Source: Anthracocystis setariae (lineage: Eukaryota; Basidiomycota; Ustilaginomycetes; Ustilaginales; Ustilaginaceae). From it: a stretch of DNA of 64,000 nt. The stretch is taken from assembly GCA_928724745.1 (NCBI GenBank), contig CAKMXJ010000037.1, forward strand, positions 62,001 to 126,000, given 5' to 3'. The notes beneath the pieces were generated by a model that had not been told where the DNA came from, made no database searches, and saw only the letters and a list, made by a program, of their open reading frames with translations. Shown one piece after another: positions 1 through 10,400 of the stretch; the first letter of the stretch is position 1, and each line of letters begins with the position of its first letter. A program made the translations under genes and the position numbers.

Positions 1-3000
1 CCAGCGGCAAGCAGCCGATGGAGCTCCGGCTCCGAGTCGGATGGCGAAGCCGGCGCGTCAGTCAAAGGTGGCGGTCGCAAATCCTTCTCCAAGAGCCGTA
101 AAAGCTTCTCCAACAGCCGCAAGAACAGCGTAGCGCTGGCTCGAGAACTCATCGCCGGCCCGGCCTCCACCAAAGAGACTCTGGCCGAAATTGGCGGCAA
201 GCATTCCAAGCGCTCCAGCGAGACTCGCCTCTCCGCCCAAGTGGCATCCGTACAGACGCCTGCTATGCAGACAAAGCAAACTGCAGCATCCAAATCCAAG
301 CGCTTGCTCCTCAATGGCCTACCTTCTTTGCGAAAGAAAAGCTTTTCAAATCTCAATAGTCAGACTGCGCCACCATCAACGCCGACGAACGCCACCTCCG
401 CCGGTCCAGCATTCATGGACAGGACCGAGTTTCCTTTCCCTCCGCCCTTTTCCCCTCAGGTCACCGCGTCATCGCCTCTGGCTAGCAGTGCGAATTGTCA
501 TCTCGACCGTCCCGGTGTGGCCGGTCTCAAGATCAACACTGTCCTTCATTCCGCGTCTGCATCAGATCCAAGGTCATCGGCACAGTTGCCGCCGACCCCG
601 CTATCGGCGACGTACGGCATCATGTCGAGTGGAACAGACGGGCCACTGACTACCAGGCAGCTTCTCGCCCAAGCTCGAAGTAACGTCTGGCCCGAAAACT
701 ACATTGGGACAGGCGTCAGTGCTGCAGGGCTATCTTCTCCCTTCTTGTCCACGGCTCACGACATCTTTAACTACAATTTTATCCCTTCGAGGCTTGCACC
801 AAGCCCGCCTGTTGCATCACCGGCGCTGCAAAAGGACGGGTCGTCCACTCCTCATATGCCTCCCGTTTCTCAAAGCCCAAGATTCGCAACTACCGTGATC
901 AACGTGGACAAACCGACGCCGGCGGAGGCCACAACTTCCGATCGTTCTCGCTCCCGCACAACTGAACTCGCATTACCGCCCAAAAACCTGCGACACTTGC
1001 GCAGATGCTCCTCCAATGCCACCTTGGGCAAACTCCGTGCGGACGTGCCTTCTGATCTCTTCATGCCCACACATGCAAGCTCTGCGAGCACCAACACTGC
1101 GAGATCCCAATCTCAGCCCGGCCTCCCGACGCCTTCTCCAAGAAGCGACGGTTCTAGTGCCGAAGAGGGAAAAAGGTCTATGAGCGTCGGAGCCAGCGCA
1201 GGAAAAGCTGTAGCGGACAAGGAAATCCCCGAACAGTCGGTTCCAGATCTCGGAGGGACTGCGCAAAGGCCCGTATTGGTCAGTCGTCAACGGGCCAAGC
1301 TGCAGAAAGCTCGACGTATCCGTAAGCAACAAGATCGCTTACCTCGCTACAATTCCTGGTCGGAGTTCGGGCTGCAATGGCTTGAAGAGCGAGGCGAACA
1401 CGCTTTCGACAGGTTGGCGACTGAAATCATTCCCTCCGCGGCCATCCTGGCGGCTGCGGTGGCTTCTTCAGGCAAGCCAAACCAGATCCTTGCGAGTGGC
1501 AGCGGTGGCAGCGGCGACGGCGGTGACGATTCGGAGGCAAGCGATACGGATGACTATGGATCCAGCGACGGCGGCGGTGGCCGTGGAGCCGCAGGAGGAG
1601 GGCGTGGTGGTGGTGGTGGTGGGGGTGGAGGTGACAAGAAGCCTGATTCGCGCGATTCCGATGATTCGGACGAACACGATGCCACTTCCGATGAAGAGCA
1701 GGAAGCTGAAGCGATGACCGACGAAGATTCCGAAGACCATTACGACGAAGTGGTGCGGTCAGCTGCTTCGCGAACCTCTGGCACTGGTCCGAAGCCGTCG
1801 GTACCGAAGCGAAACAGCTCTATGGCTCCGAAAAAGGCAGAGCAGAACGATCCCGATTCTGATTCTTCGGATGACCGCCCTCTCGGCCTCCTGGTCGATG
1901 ATCCGAAGGCACTGCAGAAGGCTCTGCGCGTCCAAGAACGTAAACGGCACTTTGCGTTGGCGCAGCAGGCCCTCGAAGGCAAAGGCGCTCCACGTCCTGG
2001 CTCCTCGACAAACAGCGATACACGTCAGACCGGACAGACGCAGAGCCAGAATCAGAAGATGGCAGCAGTTGTCAACCCCGACGATCTGGCCCAAAGGCTC
2101 GCCAGGGTGCATAGCCGACGGGAGCGTGCGCAGATGCCCAACTCGGCGGTAATGCAGCGATCCCAGACCGTTGCACGACAGGATCCTGCACCGAGGAAGC
2201 AACTTGGTGTTTCGGCAGGGCTGGGTCGGTCAAAGTCAGTACGCACCACTCCAGCCGAACACCATGCCCATCCTGGCATGCGTAAGCGGACGCCATCAGA
2301 GGCCGCATTGCGCGCCAAAGCCATGGCCCACGCGGCGCCACAGGGATCTTCTACGGTTAGTCCACCGCTTGCAAGCTCGACCAAGGCGCCTGAACTACCA
2401 TCCAACGCCATGGCAACTGTCGTCGCTGCTCAGAAGGCAATGGCGCAGGCTCAAGCCAATCCTTCGCCTGCTGCGCTCGCCCAAGCGCAAGCACTTGCTG
2501 CTTCAGCCACCGCCGCTCTCCAAGCCGCTACAGCCCACGTTCAGCGCAGTACTTCTTCTCCCATCTCGCCCGCTTTCAACCATGGCGATGTCGTCGGCCA
2601 AGTTGGCAACCCGCTCCGCCTTGCCGACGGAGCGGAGCTGCAGAATGCTCGCCAACGGGCCGAGTCCAGAGCTCATGCTCATCCAATTCCACCTTCTGTC
2701 GGGCAAGACGCTACTGCTTCTGCCGTCGCACCGAGTCAGCAGCCTGGCATGTTCCAGCGATTGCGTTCTCGCTCCATCTCGCGCCAGCATGACTTGACGA
2801 TCAAAACGTTGCCAGCACCTCCCCTGCCCGAGTTGCCGCGACCGGGCACGGGATCCAAGGATTCGCAGGCGTCGAGCTCACCGCGGAGCGCGCAGACAGC
2901 CAGCTTTGCTCCCCATTCGTCGTCGGCTGCTATGCAGTCAGGTCGGTCGATCGACACGATGCCCACCAAGGGGGAAGGTCATTTTGCGCAAATGCAACGA

Positions 3001-4008
3001 GTGCCATCAACTCATCCGAGCAGTATGTCGCCGCCGCAAGAGGGAGGCAGCGTGGCTGCGCATGGACCACGTCAGGCACACAAGGTGTACATCCTGTCGC
3101 AACAGCGCTGCAGTGTGGTTGAGGTTGCGGTCTCTGCACGAGCGCGCGATCTTGCACTCGAGGTGATCGAGCGGGAGAATCTGCCGATGGACGACAGCAA
3201 GGGCGGGTGGGTGATGTTTGACTGTTCGTCTCAGCTTGGGATCGAGCGTCCGTTGCGCGAGTATGAGATGATCACCGAGGTGGTCAATGTCCGCGCGCAT
3301 CCGCGGAGCGACTTTTTCCTGATCAAGCGTACCGAGTTGTCGCCGTATCTGTCGATTCGGTCGGTGCCGACGGGCTCGCCGGCGCTTGCAGGGTATGTGT
3401 ATGTTCAGGATCGCAAGAAGAAGTGGAACAAGCGGTGGTTGGAGTTGAGGGAGCATGTGCTGTACCATGCCAAGAACGAGAAGGGTAAGGACGAGACGGC
3501 GATCTGTCAGATTTCGGCGTTTGATGTGTATCTCGTGGATGGGGCGGTGGTCAAGATGCCAAAGGCGAATGGGTTTGCATTGCGGTCGCAGGATCCGATC
3601 AGTATGTTTGAAAAGCCGGATCAAGATTACGTGCATTACTTTTGTCTCACCGATCCTGCGGCGCATAGGGATTGGGTGCGGGCGATTCTCAATGCGAGGA
3701 CGTACATGCTCAGGCAGGACAAGGCGGTGTTGTTCCAGGCTGAGGCTTCCGCAGCGGTGGCGGAAGGGGGTGCGTTGGTGAGGAAGAATACCACGCGTCG
3801 GACTGGGGCGCGCGGTGCAGGGGTTGACGCTCCGCCAACACCGCTCATTGATAGTAACGCTTTCGCCGGGCCGTTTGCGAAAGGAAGTCTGCTCGCAGAT
3901 AAGGCGATCAACGACGCCAGGGAGGCTTTACGCAATCCAGGGCGGGCAAACGAGGTGAGGAGGAATGCCAATCCGAACGCTCCGTTGGTGGATCTGGCTA
4001 GGCGGTAA
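1..4008 (+). CDS. RA and PH domain protein (5' end outside window)
   Basis: The frame is open from base 1 and no start is visible, so the gene begins upstream; 1335 codons are seen before TAA at 4006-4008. The first thousand residues are low complexity: Ser/Pro-rich, then a Gly run (about bases 1573-1632), Asp/Glu/Ser blocks and Ala/Gln-rich stretches. Near the C terminus a Ras-association-like fold (about visible residues 1027-1112) is followed directly by a pleckstrin-homology domain (about 1130-1237, with the basic beta1-beta2 loop DRKKKWNKRW and the closing helix HRDWVRAILNAR). The RA-PH tandem is known from Grb7/MRL-type adaptors, which link small GTPases and phosphoinositides to cell polarity. 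A role at the cortex downstream of a Ras-like GTPase is inferred. The 3' end converges with the next gene. Confidence 0.85.
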   Translation, partial: PAASSRWSSGSESDGEAGASVKGGGRKSFSKSRKSFSNSRKNSVALARELIAGPASTKETLAEIGGKHSKRSSETRLSAQVASVQTPAMQTKQTAASKSKRLLLNGLPSLRKKSFSNLNSQTAPPSTPTNATSAGPAFMDRTEFPFPPPFSPQVTASSPLASSANCHLDRPGVAGLKINTVLHSASASDPRSSAQLPPTPLSATYGIMSSGTDGPLTTRQLLAQARSNVWPENYIGTGVSAAGLSSPFLSTAHDIFNYNFIPSRLAPSPPVASPALQKDGSSTPHMPPVSQSPRFATTVINVDKPTPAEATTSDRSRSRTTELALPPKNLRHLRRCSSNATLGKLRADVPSDLFMPTHASSASTNTARSQSQPGLPTPSPRSDGSSAEEGKRSMSVGASAGKAVADKEIPEQSVPDLGGTAQRPVLVSRQRAKLQKARRIRKQQDRLPRYNSWSEFGLQWLEERGEHAFDRLATEIIPSAAILAAAVASSGKPNQILASGSGGSGDGGDDSEASDTDDYGSSDGGGGRGAAGGGRGGGGGGGGGDKKPDSRDSDDSDEHDATSDEEQEAEAMTDEDSEDHYDEVVRSAASRTSGTGPKPSVPKRNSSMAPKKAEQNDPDSDSSDDRPLGLLVDDPKALQKALRVQERKRHFALAQQALEGKGAPRPGSSTNSDTRQTGQTQSQNQKMAAVVNPDDLAQRLARVHSRRERAQMPNSAVMQRSQTVARQDPAPRKQLGVSAGLGRSKSVRTTPAEHHAHPGMRKRTPSEAALRAKAMAHAAPQGSSTVSPPLASSTKAPELPSNAMATVVAAQKAMAQAQANPSPAALAQAQALAASATAALQAATAHVQRSTSSPISPAFNHGDVVGQVGNPLRLADGAELQNARQRAESRAHAHPIPPSVGQDATASAVAPSQQPGMFQRLRSRSISRQHDLTIKTLPAPPLPELPRPGTGSKDSQASSSPRSAQTASFAPHSSSAAMQSGRSIDTMPTKGEGHFAQMQRVPSTHPSSMSPPQEGGSVAAHGPRQAHKVYILSQQRCSVVEVAVSARARDLALEVIERENLPMDDSKGGWVMFDCSSQLGIERPLREYEMITEVVNVRAHPRSDFFLIKRTELSPYLSIRSVPTGSPALAGYVYVQDRKKKWNKRWLELREHVLYHAKNEKGKDETAICQISAFDVYLVDGAVVKMPKANGFALRSQDPISMFEKPDQDYVHYFCLTDPAAHRDWVRAILNARTYMLRQDKAVLFQAEASAAVAEGGALVRKNTTRRTGARGAGVDAPPTPLIDSNAFAGPFAKGSLLADKAINDAREALRNPGRANEVRRNANPNAPLVDLARR

Positions 4009-4125
4009 AGTCAGGGTGTAGTGGTTAGGTCACCGGATTGTGTGTAATTGTAGATGATTCAAGACAGACAACGGCGTGCGTAGTGTGATACAAAGATGGT
4101 GTGTGTGTGTGTGTGTTTGATGGGG

Positions 4126-5889
4126 CTATTCGAGTTCAGCTTCGTCCTCGTCTTCCTGCTCTTGTTCTTGGGCGTCGGAATCAGAATCGGAATCGTTGAG
4201 GAGCGCTTCAAGGTCGTTCAAATCGATTCCGTTTTGCTGAGCTTCCTTGAGGGCGGTTTCGAGTGCGTGCAGTTCGTCTTCCTCGGCTTGTTCGTCCACG
4301 GACTCTTGGTCATCGTCATCGTCATCTTGATCTTGGTCGGCGGCGAGGATGTCGTTGTCTTGTTCGTCGTGTTGATCGTGGTTGGGGGTTGTGAGGACTC
4401 CGAGGGCGGTTAAGCAGGTGAGGCGGGTGCCTTTTGTGTCGAATGCGGCGTTGGGGTGGACGGAGGGGAGGGACTCGACGTATTGGGTGAGGGTGCGTGC
4501 GGTGCCGGTGAGGGTGAGGGTGTTGACGATGGTGCTGAGGTCGAACGTGCGGATGAAGCCGTCCGAGGAGATGGTGATGGCCACATACGAGGTAGCGTTG
4601 GTAGATGATGGGATGGATACGGGGAGCACTGCGATGGATCGGACGCGGTTCTTGTGTCCCACCAACCGCCCTACCTCGACTAAAGGGGGAAGCTCCTCCT
4701 CTTCATCGCTCTCCTCATCGGACCCTTGCGCAGCATCAACAACCTGCTTGGTCGACTCGACAACGTTGGCATCAAGATCAAACACCTTAACCACCCCATC
4801 TTCGAGCGCTGCGAAGAACAACTCCCTCTCCCTCCCCTCACCATCGCTAACCCGGAAGAAACACACATCACCGATCCGCCTCTTATCCTCCACCTCGGCG
4901 AGCTTGGTCATATCCGTCTTGAAAATCATCGCCTGCCTATACGCCAACACGACAAACCTCTCGCCACGCGTGTCCCATCGGACCACATCCGCCTCGATGC
5001 CGATCCTAGTCGAAGCGGCCGCCTGCCCACGCATCAGATCCCACATGCGGATGGTACGGTCCGACCCCACACTCAGCGCCAACCGTCCCGTCGGATGTGG
5101 CGACGCGCTATTGATGCGTCCGATATGACCCTTAAGCGTCCGCAGTAACGCCCAATCTCGAGTGCGATACAGATTGATGTGCGAATCAGCACTCGTGGTT
5201 AGCAGATAGGTCCGCGACGCAAATACGAGCGAGGTGATGGTACCTTCGTGACCTGTAAGCTGACCGACTTCGCGCTGCTTACGAAGATCCCACACCTTGA
5301 CGATCTCGTCGGTGCCTCCCGTGGCGAGCCATTTCGAGTCGGCGCCTGCAGTGGCGACGGTGCGGATCGAAGAGATGTGAGCGGGGAACGTAAAGATGGG
5401 TTTAAGCGAAACGCCGAACGGTGCCGAGGCTAACTTGGAGCAAGACGCATCACTGCTGTTTTGGTCAACGACGGCTTCGACGGTGGCCTCGAGACCGTAG
5501 AGGAGCCGCTCGTACGAGCCGGCTACGATCTTGAAACTAGCAGTAGGCTGTGGTGGCTTGATCAGAATCGCGGCCGGCTGCGAAGCCACTCGCTTCTCCA
5601 CACTCTTCCCCTTGTGTTGCTTGTTGCGGCTCTGCTTTTCGGCAGCTTCCTGCGCCTTACGTGCAGCCTCCTTCTCCTTCAACGCTGCCGCCTTCTTGGC
5701 CTGGATGAACTCGTGCTTGGTCTTGGGCTTGGGTTCGTCCTTGGGCCTTGTGCGCTGCGGCACCGGCTTCTTGTTGGCTGGTGGTTGCTGATCGGACCTT
5801 TGCTTTTTGGCGGATTTGCGATACACAGTTGCGGAAGGTCCACTGCCTCCATCGAAAGGTCCATTGCGAGCACGTTTTTGTCCTGCCAT
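4126..5889 (-). CDS. MAK11: Mak11/PAK1IP1-like WD40 protein, 60S ribosome biogenesis
   Basis: 587 aa. A basic Lys/Ala/Glu-rich N terminus precedes WD40 repeats, including a GTDEIVKVWDLR repeat, a SADSHINLYRTRDW repeat and a SVGSDRTIRMWDL repeat. The protein ends in a strongly acidic tail (DSDSDSDAQ..., EDEDEAELE). The order of repeats and the motif LRTLKGHIGRINS fit the Mak11/PAK1IP1 family, nucleolar proteins needed for pre-60S assembly (established for yeast). I chose the ATG at 5889 because the frame can be extended upstream only into A/T-rich sequence with no family similarity. The extended basic N terminus could be a nucleolar signal (inference). It is convergent with the RA-PH gene, 117 bp apart. 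Confidence 0.85.
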   Translation of the reverse strand: MAGQKRARNGPFDGGSGPSATVYRKSAKKQRSDQQPPANKKPVPQRTRPKDEPKPKTKHEFIQAKKAAALKEKEAARKAQEAAEKQSRNKQHKGKSVEKRVASQPAAILIKPPQPTASFKIVAGSYERLLYGLEATVEAVVDQNSSDASCSKLASAPFGVSLKPIFTFPAHISSIRTVATAGADSKWLATGGTDEIVKVWDLRKQREVGQLTGHEGTITSLVFASRTYLLTTSADSHINLYRTRDWALLRTLKGHIGRINSASPHPTGRLALSVGSDRTIRMWDLMRGQAAASTRIGIEADVVRWDTRGERFVVLAYRQAMIFKTDMTKLAEVEDKRRIGDVCFFRVSDGEGRERELFFAALEDGVVKVFDLDANVVESTKQVVDAAQGSDEESDEEEELPPLVEVGRLVGHKNRVRSIAVLPVSIPSSTNATSYVAITISSDGFIRTFDLSTIVNTLTLTGTARTLTQYVESLPSVHPNAAFDTKGTRLTCLTALGVLTTPNHDQHDEQDNDILAADQDQDDDDDDQESVDEQAEEDELHALETALKEAQQNGIDLNDLEALLNDSDSDSDAQEQEQEDEDEAELE

Positions 5890-6294
5890 GACTGGTATGG
5901 GTCGTCGAAGAGGATGTCCGAGTATATGGCGAGTTGGTGTCAGGAAGGGTTGAGTGGAAATTCCAACGCGGACTGCACAATAAATTACAATCATATTCTT
6001 CTTGGGAATTTTTTTTTTTCCTTTCCCGCACATTTTCACTCGGATTTCGGAAATGCGACAAACCAGAAGAAAATCTAACAAATTAAAGGTTTGGCCCCAT
6101 TCATGGTTCCGGCAAAAGGTGGCTTTCAACCTGCTCAACCAATACCCATCCACAAAGCTGGCTCCTCCCATCCTCACCGATCAAGTGGCGAGAAAGAAGA
6201 CAAACTGTAGATATACAGAAGCACTTGAATCAAAGCTAGGGCGAAGAATCCCTCCTGCGATTCAACTACATACAACGCTGCCGATGATACGAGA
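5890..6294. promoter_or_regulatory. Intergenic region upstream of the MAK11-like gene
   Basis: This holds the promoter and leader of the minus-strand MAK11-like gene and the 3' flank of MIM1. A T11 tract at 6009-6019 (A11 on the coding strand, about 120 bases before the ATG) is a typical nucleosome-excluding poly(dA:dT) element. No other ORF with family similarity is seen. Confidence 0.4.
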
Positions 6295-6909
6295 CTACAA
6301 TTCAATCTGTGATTCGACGCTTGGTTGGACGTCTGTAGCGGACCAGTCATCGAAATCACCTGCTTGACGCTTTTTCTGAGCCAATTGCGCGCCTTTCCTC
6401 CTTCCCATACCCCAGCTGACCACCGCTCTAGCTGTATCGCCCGCCCATCCCACTCCTGTGATGCCAAGTGCCGGAGCAACAACCACCCTAGCAAAGATCT
6501 CGCCAAAGCCCAACATGATGCCGTTGAGGAACGGCAGACCGAGATTGATAAAGATCGACCCGGAGATGAGTGCCATACGACGGGACAGGGGGATGGAGGA
6601 GTAGGGATTAAATGCTGCCAATGTCAATGAGCCTGTTGGTGGATGATGCGACTTGGACTCTTCATCTTCGTTTTCGTTTTCGTCTTCGTCTTCGTCTGTG
6701 TCGTGCCCTTCCTCGTCATCGGTATCATGCTGTTGAAGTTCCGAGGGTGCATCGCCTTCCTTCTCGTCGATCTCATCCTGCTCTGCATCTGTTCGCTTGT
6801 CCCTATGCCTGGGGATAATTCTGGGCATACCACTTGCCGACACAGTGGGGACTGCCTCGCCATCGTCACGCCTCACTGTACGCGGGGTGTGCTTTTCCTC
6901 GTCCGCCAT
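6295..6909 (-). CDS. MIM1: Mim1/Tom13 mitochondrial outer-membrane import protein
   Basis: 204 aa. The first half is acidic and disordered (repeated Asp/Glu, Asn/Glu). The conserved block follows at about residues 92-150: FNPYSSIPLSRRMAL, then one hydrophobic segment with the Gly-rich helix NLGLPFLNGIMLGFGEIFAR. This is the signature of the Tom13/Mim1 family, which inserts alpha-helical proteins into the mitochondrial outer membrane and helps assemble the TOM complex. Yeast Mim1 is about 113 aa; the extra length here is mostly the acidic N terminus plus a short basic C-terminal tail (RRKGAQLAQKKR). Start ATG at 6907-6909. Confidence 0.85.
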   Translation of the reverse strand: MADEEKHTPRTVRRDDGEAVPTVSASGMPRIIPRHRDKRTDAEQDEIDEKEGDAPSELQQHDTDDEEGHDTDEDEDENENEDEESKSHHPPTGSLTLAAFNPYSSIPLSRRMALISGSIFINLGLPFLNGIMLGFGEIFARVVVAPALGITGVGWAGDTARAVVSWGMGRRKGAQLAQKKRQAGDFDDWSATDVQPSVESQIEL

Positions 6910-7480
6910 ATTTCCACTCTACCCAATGGCTACTTCGGCAGGGTGAGGACAGAGATGACGCTGTTGGTGAGCGATTCGGCTTGATCCTCGACTTGGGCTG
7001 ATTTGTCGCCTATCGCGGCAGGCAGGGCAGATCTGCTCGAGATGGGTAGCAGACTAGGCTTACGCTGTTCGCCTGGACTCGAGTCGTAGTGGGACACCGT
7101 GGATGTACAAGTAGCCTCTTGTTTCGAGCCGTCCTTTGGCGACGATGGCATGCTGCAATGATGATGGTGTAAGACGATCATAGCGTCCCCCGCTCTCACC
7201 GTGCACGCACGGATCCGACTTTCACCGCCGCCGCTAACCAAAAACACCATCCATGTGGAGGCTCAGCTCCTTTTTTCATACTCTGTTAGACTGCCCAAAC
7301 TCTCCCCGTGACCACCTTCGGCATCACTCTCTCCATACTCTGTCAATTGCGTCGTAGCTTCACCGTCATCCACATGCCCTCGCTACACAACAGTGAAGAT
7401 GCTAAAAAGAGTCCGTAAATGCAATTGCAAAACATGCAGTGAGTGGATGGATACGATACGAATAAAGATACATGAATAGT
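6910..7480. other. Intergenic region between MIM1 and the P5B ATPase gene
   Basis: Promoter side of MIM1 and 3' flank of the downstream P-type ATPase gene; both genes are on the minus strand. Apart from the uncertain 73-codon frame at 6930-7151, nothing specific is seen. Confidence 0.4.
6930..7151 (-). CDS. Possible small ORF (73 aa) in the MIM1 leader
   Basis: A 73-codon ATG-started frame ends only 20 bases before the MIM1 start codon, on the same strand. It has no recognised family; the product would be Ser-rich with a weakly hydrophobic C terminus (SLTNSVISVLTLPK). A splice-acceptor-like TTGCAG lies directly before its ATG, so the frame may belong to a 5' exon, act as an upstream ORF of MIM1, or be chance. 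Confidence 0.2.
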   Translation of the reverse strand: MPSSPKDGSKQEATCTSTVSHYDSSPGEQRKPSLLPISSRSALPAAIGDKSAQVEDQAESLTNSVISVLTLPK

Positions 7481-10400
7481 CTAGCACGAATAGATCGCCT
7501 TCTCCACCAGTTTGTAAGGCTTCGTCACCTTACCAAAAAAGCGCCTCGCCAAAGCGTTGAACGGTTTGGCGACAAATCGGGCCACATACGGTAGCGCCAC
7601 AAACTCGAACACCATCGCAAGCACGAATTGCGCCACGACCACACCAAAGATGATCCAAGCGAAATGCTTGGGCATATCCACCAGCCCAAACTGCACAAAC
7701 AGGCCGCCGCCCGTCATGAACAGGAAGTAGAAGCAAAAGATGGTCAGGATCACCAACGACGGGAACAGGATCCAGTTGAAGCACAGAAGCTGTCGGTGCG
7801 GTGGTCCGAGCGAGAAGGCAAATCCGGCAATGATGTACGAAAACACCGAAACCCGGAACAGAGCCGTGTTGTCCATATCGTTTAGCGTCAGGTCTTCCGG
7901 GTCGAAGTAAGGTAGCTCGTACCAGCTCTTGGCGTGCAACACAACATACACAGTAGTCTGAGCAACAAAGCCCAGAATCACCTGACCAAGCATCGAACAC
8001 ACCGGTTTGGCCGATGAAAGCCGCTTCTCGGGACCCACCTTGTACAGCTTCTTGGCTGGAAGCGTGCTTGCCAACCCGATCGCGATGGGCAGTACGCAGA
8101 AAAGGTCGATGAACATGTATTCACCGTTGTCCAGCGATGTCGCCTTGCCGTACAGCAAAACCACAGTAAAGTATTCGGCAAGCGAGTAGCAACTCATCCA
8201 CTTGAACATGGCAAACGAAATCGCAAGTGTAGAGCGACCTTCGCGAATCAAGTGAACAATCGCCGAAATGTCCTTGGTGCGCGACGTGAATGGCGCAGCC
8301 GCCGAGGCCTCGGCTTCGGACAGAGACAGACCGACATCGGCCGACTTGAGTGCTCCGCAGTCGTTGGCACCGTCACCGGTGAAAGCGACAATGTAACCCA
8401 GCGTCTGCAATCGCTCAACCAGCTCCTGCTTCTGTTCAGGCGAGAAGCGACCAAAGATCTTGCAGTGGACCAAGACACGCGCCATCGTCTCGGCTGAGCA
8501 GTTGTCGATCAGCGTGCGCAAGATCTCCCCGGACACGGCAAGCTCGATATCTTTGAGCGTCCTCGCGCCAGCATCAGCAGCGTCGTGCGGGATTGGATCG
8601 AGCGAGTAGGGATCAAGCCTATTCCGCTCGTCATCCACGCTGATCCATTCGATCACGGATGTGCTCTTTTCGGAATCGCCATCGTGACAGAGTCTTGGCG
8701 CAAAGACCTCGGCGTGCGACGACATGATACCGCAATCCTTGCCGACCGAGACAGCTGTCAGCACCGAATCACCTGTGCACATCTTGGTTGGTAGCTGGGC
8801 GTCCTGACGGATGTTGGCGATCGAAGATGTCGTGGCAGCCTTGAGCTTGTTTTCAAAGATGATGAGACCAAGCAACTGCAGCCCGCTCTCAGCTTGTTCG
8901 CGAGCGAGCGTCTGAGCGCCTTGCCAACCCAGAGCCTCGATGGACTTGCCCGCCACGGCGAGAACACGAAAGCCAGCACGTGTGCATTTATCCAACACTG
9001 CACTGTAATCGTCAGGCAGGCTTGCAGCTTCGCAGAGCGAGGTGATCGACTCTGGCGCTCCTTTGCAGTACACTCTCGCGCCGAGCTCGTTGTTACGCTT
9101 CACGACGACGCTCATTCTGCGAAGAGCAGCAGTGAATTCGAACGTGCGGACAACCGCAAGCGAGGCATTCTTGCCACGAGCCAAGATGACGGGCACGCGG
9201 GCGAGCATGCCATCCTTGTTCAAGGGTCGGCGACCGACTTGGTTGTCTTCTCCTTGCGAGTTGAGATGGACGGGTGCAAGTGATGCATCGTCCTGCAGCG
9301 TTCGACCTGTCCATTCGAGCATTTTGACCTCAAGAGGCTCGCCAATTGGCACATTGTCCAGCAGGTTGAGATCGTGTGCTGTCGCCATTGCTTCGACCAA
9401 GTCCAGCTCATGAACCTTGTCGTCGTCCTGCTGCTGGTCCTGCTGATGGTGTTGGACAAGTTCCGTGAACTTGCCGTCGCGGACCTTGCGAACACCAAGG
9501 ACATCTAGGCCCTCTTCGGTGAGGGTACCCGTTTTGTCGAAGACAAACATGTTGATCATACCGGCGACGTTGATCCTCTGCGGACTGAGGCAGAAGATTT
9601 GGTTTTGCCTGAGTCTTGCGATGGAAAAGGTGACGCAGACGACGAGGGTAGCGGGCAACGCTGGAGGGACGGCGATGGTCAAGACATCCAACGATCTGAG
9701 TGCGATCTCGTGACTGCTGACGCCGATGATCTGAAAGTAGATGATGGTTGCGATCATGCCGATCATTGCGATGATAAAGAGGTTTCCGACGAAAAGGAAG
9801 GCGTCGCGGTAGAATCTGTGACTGATGGGACGAGGGAAGAGCATCTGGCGGATCAGCGAGCCTTTGGCAGTGGAAAAGCCGGTGCGGATGACAAGAGCTC
9901 GAGTTCTGAAACCGGTGGTTCCGGGTCGAACACGGACAAGCTTGGTGCCAGAGTAGAGGACGTTCTTGTCGAGGCTAGCAAGATCGTGACCGGTAGCAAG
10001 GATGTTGGCGAGGTCAGCGTTTGCGATGGGGGCTTTGACGACGGGGACTGATTCGCCGGTAAGCATGGCTTCGTTGACAATGCAATCGCCTTCGAGCAAG
10101 ACGACATCGCAAGGGAGGGTCTCGATGAGCCAATGGCCGAACTTGGGAGCATTTGGATCGTCATTCTTGGCAGCAAGGTCGATGATATCGCCTGGAACCA
10201 AGCTCTCGCTGTTGAGCCTCTTGGCGATGTCGCTGCAGATAAGAGAAGGGGCGACCGAGAGTTGCTTGGGCTCGATGTGCGAAGAGGCCGAATCGTACAG
10301 TGTTTGCTTGTCGGAAGCGTCGAACGTGGATGTGTTGGCTCGTAGGACAGAGACATCACAGCTGAAACGGCTCATCTTTTTGAGCTTGAGGATGGAGAGC

